Origin: Phoronis ovalis | Taxonomy: Eukaryota; Phoronida; Phoronidae | Assembly: GCA_028565635.1 (NCBI GenBank) | Contig: JAOXYB010066056.1 | Coordinates: 1-16,902, forward strand | Length of the DNA stretch: 16,902 bases | Direction of reading: 5' to 3' | In this document: positions 8,187-16,902 of the stretch, piece by piece | Layout: every line of letters begins with the position of its first letter | Position numbering within the stretch: the stretch's first letter is position 1 | Program-made: the position numbers and the translations under genes | Notes under the pieces: generated by a model | The model's database searches: none | What the model was told of the DNA's origin: nothing | Seen by the model: only the letters and a program-made list of their open reading frames with translations

Positions 8187-9944
8187 CTGAAAGACAAAAC
8201 AAATATGAATTTAACAGATTATCTCACTAAAACTTAAAGCATGTATGAACAGTATGTTGAAAATACACGTTAAGTTCATTCGTATTGCTGAATTTAATAA
8301 AAAGTAACTTATTATAATTCCACCAGGGTTTAGCAACTGTACCTGTCACCAATAAGAATGATAACTAGTTGGCTATTACAAAGTGATTATTGATTCTAAC
8401 ATCGGCCATATCATCTGCGACTTTAGTTAGAGAACAATATTATATTCCGAGGGTTATTATCATTTATAAATACAATCGGCAACCCGTTGTCGGAAACTTG
8501 GTATAGTCACGATTTCGTAAATAGTTACGATTCCGTAACTATGTAGTTACACAGGTAGTAAAGTTACTATTTCTTTAACAACACATTTTGCTTCCGTAAG
8601 TCCGGAATTATGGATTACATAGTTTCCGGCAACGAGCCGTTTAGAACACGTTATCATATTGTATTGTACTGGTGCTAGTTTCGTTATTGTATCCTTTTGT
8701 ACCCTATCAATGTATATACATGAATACATTAAAGTCGATGATCAATGACGAGTTACGTGTGACAATCACAGAGTTCGTTGACCAATGAATTTGGTCTGTA
8801 TACAACGATTTGAATCAATGTTCAGCGATTGAGTGTGGTGTTGGTTGGATGCTAGGTAACACTGTTGTCCTTTTTTACGTTTTTTTTTGTTTTGCTTTAC
8901 CTCAAAACAAAATTCTGTATAGTCCTGAATTCAATTTATAATTCAGCTTCGTTTTTTATTGTTTTACTTACACTACATGCATACGAACAGCCACCATCGT
9001 TTACCCACTCTTGAAATTCTTCGGAATCACAGCCTTCATGTTCCTTAACACATTCTTCCACAATAGTAAACCAATTATATTGTGCCCGCTTATCTTTCCT
9101 CGTCGCTTTGTTGACTAGAAACGATTTTGCTTGTTCTTCTTCCAAATCTTAAATTATATTTTTATTAATTAAATAACAACTGTATCATTTCCATTTTATT
9201 ACTATGAAAGAAATTATTTTTTGATAATGAGATGGAAGTATTGGACTTCGAGCCAACATCATTCTTATAAGTTGGAACATTAGTGTTACTAAGCCAATTA
9301 GAAATAATTAAAACACAATGATTTATTTTTTAATTAAAATTCACTTTTTCCGCATACGCACTGAAATCATCTTTCGTCCAGCATAGTACTATAAATTAAT
9401 AGTTACAATAATAAGAACCAAACAAATATTTGCAGATAGTGCATCGGAAAATACACGGAAAATCACAAAATACAAGTCATAATCCTTAAATATGCATAGC
9501 TCATTATTGGAAATATTAGAAATCCGATTATATCCCAGCTCGATTAAGGATATAAGGAATTCCAAGGACCCATTGGAAAAACTTGAAACTTAGATATCTC
9601 AAACATTACCACTGCTTGCAGCGAAGCGTGACCCTGTGGTTCAAACTAATGCGGTGATACCTTTATAAAATGCGACGTCACAAACGAAATACCGTTCTAT
9701 ATATGCTATATGATAGCACTTCGTTGCAAACAGAAGTAAGAACATTTGTTTAAGAAAGGTATTGCTTTGTAACAAAGAGCGGAAACGGAACATGAACAAA
9801 GAGGTTTTGATTACCAGTCCCTCTTTTTCCTGTACTCCGGCCGCACTTGCATTCCCCATTAACCTTTGACTTCAATTCAGTGCAAGTGTCTTTTGCGAGT
9901 GCAGTGGCAAGCACGGATATCAACAAAACTACAAACATCTTCAT
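8090..9944 (-). CDS. Probable small secreted cysteine-rich protein (three exons)
   Basis: Proposed exons on the minus strand: 9944-9815, 9147-8972 and 8186 to about 8154, where TGA follows in the phase-0 frame. Phases agree (1, then 0), giving about 112 residues. Exon 1 encodes a clear signal peptide (MKMFVVLLISVLATALA, cleavage about residue 17) and then C-x-E-L...GECKCG. Exon 2 is acidic and contains VEECVKEHEGC, EEFQEW and GGCSYAC. The proposed exon 3 adds one cysteine, making eight in the mature part, an even number suited to disulfides. The polypyrimidine acceptor before 8186 (GTTTTGTCTTTCAG) is strong; the exon 1 donor (GTAATC) is weak. If exon 2 is not spliced, its frame ends at 8936 with seven cysteines. 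I recognise no family. A faint Gla-domain likeness (AKSFL...EECV..E) fails on cysteine spacing. Confidence 0.6.
8477..8639. mobile_element. Foldback (MITE-like) element with nested palindromes
   Basis: Terminal inverted repeats: CGTTGTCGGAAACT at 8485-8498 pairs with AGTTTCCGGCAACG at 8621-8634 (13 of 14), and the outer CGGC extends the pairing. Inside, ATAGTTACG/CGTAACTAT (8521-8529 and 8534-8542) is a perfect hairpin with a 4-nt loop, and GTAACTATGTAGTTAC (8535-8550) is another palindrome. There is no coding capacity. It lies in intron 2 of the minus-strand gene. I could not identify a clear target-site duplication. Confidence 0.6.
8972..9147 (-). CDS. Exon 2 of the minus-strand secreted protein: acidic Cys-rich segment
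   Basis: The exon is phase 1 in and phase 0 out, with acceptor TTTAAG and a strong donor AGT|GTAAGT on the minus strand. It has 58 codons with four cysteines, a basic stretch ATRKDKR that could be a processing site, and Glu-rich flanks of each cysteine. Reading through the donor gives 12 more codons and TAA at 8936, a possible unspliced alternative. Confidence 0.65.
9815..9944 (-). CDS. Exon 1 of the minus-strand secreted protein: signal peptide
   Basis: The ATG is at 9944-9942 with a second in-frame ATG two codons later; the first is chosen because it gives a normal n-region (MK). A 13-residue hydrophobic core ending ALA-KD marks likely signal peptidase cleavage. It ends in a Lys/Arg-rich stretch (STGKRGT) before the donor. 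Confidence 0.68.
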
Positions 9945-10798
9945 AACTAACTACAAAATGCAAAAAAATATTTTAAAATGAAGTAATTTTAGGTCATAGT
10001 AAATGGGCTTAAATAACAAAATAAATTAGGAAAATTTTGCGCAGCAATTATATGTAAGTGTGTGGCAGAAGTAATTTGTCTTCTTTTAACATTGAAATGC
10101 GTGCATGAGCTTTAGGTTTTGCGTTATATTCGAAGATGTAGTAACAGTAATTTGCTGACATAAGTTAACCAATACCAGTCCTATCAGCATTAGTTAGGTT
10201 GAACTACGATTCCACATGGTGACGCCATACGAAACACAAAACTGAATGTTGCGTTAAAATGAGGTTTATTACTATAGCAGCAAATAAATTGAGTAGATAG
10301 CATGGGACACCAACCGGAAGAGCGCATGCCAGAGGCACCTGGTGGTTACATAACAAATTAAATACCTAATAAGTACTGGAGTGACTTCCTTTTTCTTCCA
10401 TTCTTATCTATCTAACTACATGTAAAAACCTTAGCAGACTGATACTGAATTTAATAAAACAACATGCATCATACGACCTTGCAAACAGCATAAATCCCAC
10501 ATTTTCACCCAAGAGGGATCTACTTAAGTTATTTTGGTGGCCTAAACATGCTCCAAAACATTATGTTTTAAGTAGTTGCTTTGCCTTGAGATCATTATGA
10601 GGAAACAGGCCATGGCAGTCATAATTAACATATAAACTCAACTTTTAGAGTTAGTGAAGATTACAATATTAACATATCATGGCAACATCTCGACACACTG
10701 TTCAACAAGCGTTCCAAAATACTGCTGTTTATCGGTAATAATAATAATAACAATATAGAAAAAAATGTGAAAAAATAAAAAAATGAAAACAATAAACA
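9945..10798. other. Non-coding stretch upstream of the minus-strand gene
   Basis: No exon or domain is recognised. It would contain the promoter of the minus-strand secreted gene, but I see no convincing core element. A short TAA-type microsatellite lies at about 10737-10751, and AATAAA hexamers occur on both strands near 10265-10288. Confidence 0.5.
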
Positions 10799-11452
10799 AG
10801 ATGTTATCATATACCTAACATCGATTGACATATTTTTATGAAAAAGTTGAAACTTAATTAATACATTAAATAATTCATACCTTGGAATGTTTCGCTAAGG
10901 CAAATACTTGTTTCCTACATGTATTTATAATGTATAACTGCTTAAACATTATGCGAACTGCAATATATCCATATTAAATAGACTACAATTTTCTAACTAC
11001 GGCTATATTTATTAACATGAACTTGGATTGTATATCTGTTTAGTCCATAGATTGTTCAGTAGCTTATTTTTTCCTAACAATAATTAGAAAGGATTTTAAC
11101 TAGGCAGAATAAAATATGAAGAAAACCATTGAAATCCATAAAAATGATGTTTGGTTATCATGTATCTCACATCGATTGACATACTTTTATGAAAAAGTTG
11201 ATATATAATACATTAAAGAATTCATACCTTGGAATGTTTCATATGTGCGCCAAGACAAATATTTGTTTCATATTTGTAATGTATAAATGCTTAGAAAATA
11301 TTCAAACTGCAATATATCCATATTAAATAGTCAACAATTTTCTAACTAAAGCCATATTATTTATTAAAATGAACTTGGATTGTGTCTCTGTCTGAGTCTA
11401 TAGATTGTTTAGTAGCTTATCTTTTTAACAAGAATAATTAGAAAGGATTTAA
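10799..11452. repeat. Imperfect tandem duplication, unit about 300 bp, period about 351-354 bp
   Basis: The left unit is about 10799-11100 and the right unit about 11146-11452. Shared landmarks in order are CATCGATTGACATA, ATGAAAAAGTTGA, TTCATACCTTGGAATGTTTC, AACTGCAATATATCCATATT, TGAACTTGGATTGT and AATTAGAAAGGATT. Many substitutions and small indels indicate an old duplication. No open frame spans either unit. Confidence 0.9.
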
Positions 11453-12244
11453 CAAGGAAGCTTCTGAGAAACTTTACAGCGAAATATATAATCTAATGAC
11501 TAAAAAAAAGACTGCGAATCCTAACTCCTCTACAAGGTATTATAACCACAAGCACAAATCTTATTAGCTAATATATACTTGTAATTTACTGAAAAATGTG
11601 AAAATATTTCATTTAAACCTATACGTATAGTTTTAAGACTACTCCGCCTATGACTAGTTTAATTCAAGTGAACATTCCCAATATGTAAAGTGGTGTTTAC
11701 TCCCATATTTCAACCTATGTTTTAACGATTAAAATGAAGAGATAACATATAGACATATTTACTGTATTTCTGAAGAACTAGTATTCTGAACCTTATGAAA
11801 GTTTATATCTATGCGAGTTTTAAATAGCATGCCATTTTGTATACAATATGAAAAAATGTGTTTATAAAAAATCATTTTTTTTTTAAATAAGTTAAAAACT
11901 ACAAAGTGTCATATATTTGAAAATTCTTGTCTCGAATTAATAATATTTGTCTTTGTTTAAAAGCTGTGTAGGGTTTCTGTCAAAATCAGCAAAAAATAGA
12001 AACATTTTAACTTGTAAAATTAATAACTTCAAGCAAATCAAAAACTTTAAATATCTGAAAAACTCAAAATAAGCTGTTTAAGAAAACCGGCTTTTGTTAC
12101 CAAGCAAACATCACTAGGCATATAGAACTTTTTACAGTTAGAACATTGATGATACAATCTATGAGATAAAATATGTTTCTCTTCTTAGAGTGAATAATCA
12201 TTGTTCTAGTTGTAAAATGCAAAATATCAAGTGCTATACGCTTA

Positions 12245-12291
12245 GTGATATTTGGGACTACTCTTAGTTATATTAGTCCCAGGTGATATTT
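12245..12291. repeat. Short inverted repeat flanked by 9-bp direct repeats
   Basis: GTGATATTT occurs at 12245-12253 and 12283-12291, bracketing GGGACTA (12254-12260) and its complement TAGTCCC (12274-12280). The layout resembles a very small foldback insertion with a target duplication, but it is short enough to be chance. Confidence 0.35.
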
Positions 12292-12989
12292 GCTTGATAA
12301 CAAAAAGTATCTTTTACTTCAATACGATTCTGATCCTAAGTTTAAATGCAACATTTAGCCAAAAACTGAAAACTCTCAATTATAAAATTCAATGTTTCTT
12401 CAACCGTGTTTTTAGACGTTTTATTTGCATGATCCGTCTTTCATTTCTTTGCCTCACAATAAGGTTTTTAACTTGTCTTGAACACACAAATTATGAAATT
12501 CATTTAAACGTTTATATAATAGTTTGATTTTCAATTTCAATGTAACTTACATGCTTTTCCAAATGTTTCAACGACGAGGAGAAAGTCACTTCCTGAATTC
12601 TCTTCACTACTGATGTAAGAAATACGTTATTTTTCGTGTTTTATAACAGAGAACTTGCTCTAATTTGTTCTTGGCGTACGTGATGGAGAATACGTGTAAT
12701 TGAAGCTCTTTTCTGATTAATACCCGGAACAATCAAGTCATAATCTGTTCCTAGAACTTGCATGTTTGGTAAACAAATATATGACTGATGCCAGAAATGC
12801 GTATTTCGGAAACAAATATCTGAACTTTTGTTACAGTTCTAATCTACGTGTAATATCAAAGAACATGTGTCTAGGAGGCGCTCTATTTAAAATTTTAGAT
12901 CCAGATGAAATATAATTGCAAATTCATTTAAAACATAGGCGTTTAACTACAATATCGTTAGTGCAGTTGCGAAAACAAATCTTTGGAAC

Positions 12990-13019
12990 TCTATAGAATT
13001 ATATAGAGAATTCTATAGA
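12990..13019. repeat. Perfect 11-bp inverted repeat (hairpin)
   Basis: TCTATAGAATT at 12990-13000 and AATTCTATAGA at 13009-13019 are exact complements around an 8-nt loop. There is no adjacent gene to assign a role. Confidence 0.7.
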
Positions 13020-13678
13020 CCTGCTCTAACCCAAAATCTTCAAAATCTGTCAAATCCGGTATAGAATGCCTGTTCTCGTAAGCACGATGTGTACCCCCTG
13101 TTTCAAGAAGTGCAACACACATTACAGGTGGGTGGTAAAATAGAGTCGGTTTGTGAACTTTTGAGATCTTCCTTACTGCAAGGCTATATATTCATGCATA
13201 TACATGTACTCTTGTAGCAATGATTAAAGGTGGAACTTTTGATATTTCCTTCAATTTATTGGGCATTCTAATTTTATATTCAGACCCTTTAATCCTGTAG
13301 TACTGCTAAAACGAGTTTTTTTTGTTCCACCCGATTTGAAAAAGAAGTTAAGAATGATAATTTCCATTTTCATGGCAGTTACACAATAGCTGATTCGATT
13401 TAGATCCCATGTAGATTATTCCAATTGATTTGAAGTTGTTATTTGCGAAGTGATTATTTGAAATGCTTATGAATTACAAACAATTCCACTTAAAGTTATT
13501 ACAATTAACCGACTTTAGCACTATATAATTGTAAGTTTATAAATTAGTTGTCATTTTCAGTTGAACCAATTAAGATATCGGTAGTTAACGATCAATAATG
13601 TGTTAAACGATGTACTACTGTACCAGATAACATGTTGAGTGTTTCTTTAATTATTGCACCGTATATCATTGAACTCAC

Positions 13679-13843
13679 TGCATTGCCATACGATTATTTG
13701 TCTTTTGCACCAGACTTGAGGCAACACCGAGAAAGGTAAGGTAATCAAATGGTCTGGGCGATAGGACTCATCTGAGGGAGTATTGTTTTGCTCCACAGAG
13801 TCGTTCAATGCTAGCAGAATTGACTCTTGCGACTGAGTTACAT
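13679..13843 (-). CDS. Candidate orphan exon, phase 1/1, unrecognised product
   Basis: On the minus strand an acceptor (TTATTGCCAG at 13845-13844) and a good donor (A|GTGAGT beginning at 13678) enclose 165 bp, an exact multiple of three, open in the phase-1 frame. The encoded segment begins VTQSQESILLALNDSVEQ and later has VWCKRQIIVWQC. Composition is protein-like, not low-complexity. I recognise no domain and see no partner exon, so it may be a remnant or chance. An ATG upstream at 13862 is preceded by an in-frame stop. Confidence 0.3.
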
Positions 13844-13903
13844 CTGGCAATAAGGGGCCCATGGGTTACACTTACATAGAGGTCTGAGAAATCTAGTACC
13901 TAA

Positions 13904-13991
13904 ATGACTGGGAATCATGAGGGTCTGAACTCCAGTGTATCTAAGGTGTCACGTACAGATGTGCCACATTGTTTATCAGCTCTCGTGATTC
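13904..13991. mobile_element. Short dispersed repeat, copy 1 (about 88 bp)
   Basis: The sequence from ATGACTGG to CGTGATTC is shared with 15708-15800, including an unbroken match across TCTAAGGTGTCACGTACAGA. Its ends are near-inverted repeats (GGAATCATGAGGG versus CTCTCGTGATTCC). The size and ends suggest a tiny non-autonomous element. Confidence 0.65.
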
Positions 13992-14487
13992 CTCATTTTT
14001 GTAATTTAATGCTTTAGATAATTTTTTTTCTTTTAAATACTTAAATGTATTTCAGACTTATGACCACAAGTAAATACGAGTACAGTTACAAGCACATGCA
14101 AGACGTTTGCACATAAACAACTTACTTGATTTGATGTTAGACATATTTATATAAGGTACAAGCTAACCGGTTTAGAAAAGCATTTCTTGTTACCTACATT
14201 AGTTCCCTTCAACTCAATCGAAGTTAAAAACTACAACAGACATTTGCTACAAAACTGCATAACTGCATAAAGTTCAGAATATTACAATTCATAGGAAACG
14301 CAATCACAATACATAACATAGAACGGTACAATTACACAAAATAAATGGGATATACAGTGTAGACGTAACATACCTTTTACGACATATGTCGCAATGAGTG
14401 ACAATATGGTAATTATTTATTACGAAATGTAGGATTTACATCGGTCGTTTCTATATGCAAACCAACTTGTTACTGCCAAACGATAAG
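13992..14487. other. Non-coding, nothing recognised
   Basis: This is AT-rich sequence between the dispersed repeat and the GPCR fragment. No exon, RNA gene or repeat is recognised. Confidence 0.5.
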
Positions 14488-14790
14488 CTACTTTGGCAAT
14501 GATTTTCCAATTGCGCATTGGTCAGATTCAAGTGGTAGTTGGTATTCAACTTTTAACCTTTTTTTAATTATGAATGCTAAAAATGCAATACAAAAGAAAA
14601 ATCCTTGGAGAGTATTCAAAATAATAAACACAAAAAAGGGCGTAATGCGCATGCACCGGCTGCGGAATGTAGGAAACTTAAATGTCCATGTGAGACTCGT
14701 GATGACGCACAGTTTTAAGTAGATCAATAATTTTGAAAGATTACTTTTGGCTTTCCTGACTTGCTTCGCGTATTTCATTGCCAATATATG
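14488..14790 (-). pseudogene. Truncated class-B-type (secretin/adhesion/Methuselah-like) GPCR fragment, TM6-TM7
   Basis: On the minus strand, from about 14790 to TAA at 14488, the frame encodes a basic loop (KQVRKAKSNLSKLL), a TM6-like helix with LTWTF, a short outer loop, and a TM7-like helix with FFVFIILNTLQGFFF and then a basic tail (KKRLKVEY). The TM6 LTW-x-F and TM7 LN-x-LQG-x-F motifs are diagnostic of adhesion/secretin-family receptors, and their roughly 28-residue spacing fits. TM1-TM5 are absent because copy B begins at 14793. The TM6 Gly usually after TW-x-F is Lys here. It is probably a broken remnant; an intact 3' exon spliced from outside the window is less likely. Confidence 0.65.
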
Positions 14791-14913
14791 ACATGACAAT
14801 ATGGGTACACGTACATTTAGGCATTTCAAGGATTCTGACGGAAACCATACCCCTGTTATCTTTTCATACCATATATTTTAATCAAATTACTAGTAATGTA
14901 CTGTATATTTTAG

Positions 14914-15685
14914 AACCAACTGAACGAATGGCATTACGATGTTTTGACGTACGACGGTTCTGCAGTGAGTTTCTATGTTGACAATGTTCCTATTGGTACT
15001 AAGAATACAAGTGGTTATATTCTACGAACACACGCACCGATGACAATTGGTTTTGCATTCTGCGATGGAGAAACATTTGAAGGTGTTGTTGATGACGAGA
15101 GTATTAATATTTCCGAAGTGCGCAACAGAGCAGTACATTTTCTGTTTGCCGTATTTGAAAACCTACTAAATTCTACACTTGACGTGCACGGCATACTTCA
15201 TTTTTTTGCTTTAAACGTCGTTCATACATTACTAGTACTCTGAACTCTATTCTCACCCAGTAAGTCAATTGTCTGTGTATTAAATTGCAAGCTCACTATG
15301 CAGGATAGAAAGTACGACATATTTTGTAGCACGCTCAGACACTGACATCGTACTTGCAAAATGAACAGCAGTTGTCACCTCATGCACCTCATTTCTCGCA
15401 GAACAAAGTTGAAATGTTTTCAGCTGTTTGGGTTGCCAATAATGAGGTGGGCAAGGTACATAATTAGCTTACAATTTAAGATAGGTAGGTCAGAGGTGGC
15501 ATTATATCATCATCATATGTGTTAGTGTACTATTATCTGTAAATATAAACATTATAATGTCAGAGCTGCAGATAAACATTACGGTAATTAAAGTTTATTT
15601 TATATTTCAGCTCCGTGTGTTCAAATGTGCATTGCCTGCTACAGCAGTTAGCAAACTTTTCAACAATCACGTGTTACCAGCTTAT
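14914..15685 (+). pseudogene. Decayed duplicate of LamG exons 12 and 13
   Basis: The exon-12 copy (14914-15096) keeps its acceptor and an open frame, but the donor GTAAGT has become GAGAGT, so it can no longer splice normally. Read-through continues to TGA at 15241-15243. The exon-13 copy (15611-15685) keeps its acceptor, but the stop TAA is now TAT and the frame runs to 15716-15718. There are 16 differences from exon 12, 11 of them amino-acid changing, including WHHV to WHYD at the conserved motif. No upstream LamG exon is present nearby. It is either a pseudogene or, less likely, an alternative last exon reached from the donor at 5268. Confidence 0.82.
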
Positions 15686-15707
15686 ATATATAAATGTTAT
15701 GACCAAC

Positions 15708-15800
15708 ATGACTGGTAATCATCAGGGTATGAACCGTACTCCAGTGTATCTAAGGTGTCACGTACAGATGTGTCATATGTTTTATCAGCTCCCGTGATTC
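15708..15800. mobile_element. Short dispersed repeat, copy 2, inserted in duplication copy B
   Basis: It matches 13904-13991 with a 5-bp extra segment and a few substitutions. Copy A lacks it at the corresponding place (about 6340, before TTCAACCTGGAACG), so it arrived in copy B after the duplication or was lost from A. Confidence 0.65.
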
Positions 15801-16697
15801 AACCTGGAACGTAGCTAGACTTCTTACATCACAACTGTTCTCAAGTTATGTTCATTTTACAGCTACCCCTTATTACCAGTTTTTAAATAACATTTGTAAC
15901 TTTTTATCAGCAGCATTCGCTTAATTGTGCACCGTAGTTACCTGTTATGGATTATAGCTTGCCTGGCTTAGTATGTGTATACATTTATGTGTAATACATG
16001 TATTAATTTACTCGTTACAGTATTAAAGAACTGCACGCATATTTATGATATGAAACGTCAAACTTATAAGTAACGCGTTCACAGTGAACAGATATGATAC
16101 CTGTGTTTTCACTATATATGTTTTATGTCTTTTCAATGCTTTTAAGGTAGACATCCACAATTGCTATGTATTATATTTTCAAAAACGTTTCAAGAAACAC
16201 TAAACTATAACGATTCTTGTTTTCATTCAAAACGTTTGAATCTCTTAACGTGCATGAGTAATCTAGTATTCCTGGTGACGCTTGGAAAACGGTATTCAAA
16301 ATAACATATATATTGTATTGCTGACATAAGATATTAAAACATCTTTAGATTTAATATTTGTTTCTATTGTCTGACACCTGTAAAGTAAAATTATAAAGAA
16401 TCATGAGTCAAATTTATAATAAAATTTGCCTCCTTTTTGATGTGCAATATCTACCAGTTACTGTACCAGTATCAAGTAGTTTTCGCAATCCTCCATATGG
16501 CTTTACAGATTAAACCCGGTTCATTATAATATGCTGATTGCAACCGAAATTCAATTGCTTTCTGTTACTTGTACCGTTGTTTCAGAAAATTAATTTTGAA
16601 TGATCCAGGTGTCCACCTATACATGTTATGAAAGCAGTTGGTACCACAGCGTCTTGTTGTGCAGCGTATCCCTATCTAACAGGAGTTATCATTTAGT

Positions 16698-16902
16698 AAT
16701 AGTGTGATCTCCTAGTGTACATATGACCATTATTGTGTAATGGATAATGAAACATGTCTAGATATAACAACAAGCCAACGCCCAGCACTATAGGTTTATG
16801 CAAGGTTACCGCGACATTCCAATAATAATAGTGTGATCTCCTAGTGTACATATGACCATTATTGTGTAATGGATAATGAAACATGTCTAGATATAACAAC
16901 AA
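16698..16902. repeat. 129-bp tandem repeat at the window end (second unit incomplete)
   Basis: AGTGTGATCTCCTAGTGTAC starts at 16701 and again at 16830, and the match runs to the last base. Each unit spans the junction joining material like 7300-7340 to material like 7752, so the tandem duplication happened after that deletion. More units may lie beyond the window. Confidence 0.9.

Larger units (their letters stand above)
11453..13678. other. AT-rich non-coding region
   Basis: I find no exon with a supportable domain on either strand. The plus frame 12252-12527 has hydrophobic low-complexity content typical of AT-rich noise. Only small inverted repeats stand out, listed separately. Confidence 0.55.
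14793..16902. repeat. Segmental duplication, copy B (runs off window)
   Basis: This is a colinear copy of 5419 to about 7340, followed after a deletion by about 7752-7825. It keeps exons 12 and 13 and 3' flank but none of the upstream exons. It includes a 93-bp dispersed repeat absent from copy A and a terminal 129-bp tandem repeat. The right breakpoint lies beyond the window. Confidence 0.9.

Noticed and set aside
10200-10370. Possible 3' end of another minus-strand gene (AATAAA near 10265 and a GC-richer patch)
   Set aside because: The minus frame there is short, has no domain, and the hexamer is expected by chance in AT-rich DNA.
12252-12527. 91-codon plus-strand open frame with hydrophobic start
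   Set aside because: The composition is what AT-rich non-coding DNA gives (Phe, Ile, Leu, Asn). There are no splice sites or domain, and an inverted repeat sits at its start.
14944-15243. Copy B as an independent intact gene
   Set aside because: It lacks the upstream LamG exons, a working donor and the original stop; kept as a pseudogene with a low-probability alternative-exon hypothesis.
16693-16902. 69-codon minus frame at the window end with an internally repeated peptide
   Set aside because: The peptide repeat simply mirrors the 129-bp DNA tandem repeat, and its period equals 43 codons by coincidence of divisibility. No domain is seen.

Overview
This window is AT-rich animal nuclear DNA. 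It carries multi-exon genes with GT-AG introns of about 150-700 bp and no operon structure. The domain content is calcium-binding EGF repeats, Peritrophin-A-type chitin-binding modules and a laminin-G-like domain in one secreted protein. That resembles the extracellular shell-matrix proteins of molluscs, so a mollusc (perhaps a bivalve) is my best guess; this is inference, not proof.

Positions 1-6315 (+) hold the 3' portion of one gene. I can join 13 exons, the first truncated by the window edge, into a single frame of 631 codons ending in TAA at 6313-6315. The exons encode one partial and five complete EGF domains, two Peritrophin-A-like chitin-binding modules, a Ser/Thr-rich linker, a third atypical chitin-binding-like module, and a LamG-type domain built from four exons. 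The closest architecture I know is the Pif/BMSP family of nacre and shell proteins (VWA, chitin-binding, LamG), here with EGF repeats where VWA would be expected. The intron before the first LamG exon contains two decayed tandem copies of that exon's 5' end.

Positions 6316-8050 are 3' UTR and downstream DNA. The block from about 5419 to 7340, plus about 7752-7825, recurs at 14793 to the window end as a second, decayed copy (copy B). Copy B contains the last two exons, but the donor between them is mutated and the stop codon is lost.

Positions 8090-9944 on the minus strand hold a probable three-exon gene for a small secreted cysteine-rich protein of about 112 residues. It is unlike any family I can name. 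A 160-bp foldback element lies in its second intron.

Positions 9945-13678 are mostly AT-rich non-coding DNA with a 351-bp tandem duplication (10799-11452) and several small inverted repeats. A symmetrical candidate minus-strand exon lies at 13679-13843, followed by a short dispersed repeat at 13904-13991 that recurs inside copy B.

Positions 14488-14790 (minus) carry a fragment resembling TM6-TM7 of a secretin/adhesion/Methuselah-type GPCR. It is cut off exactly where copy B begins. The window ends in a 129-bp tandem repeat that lies within copy B.
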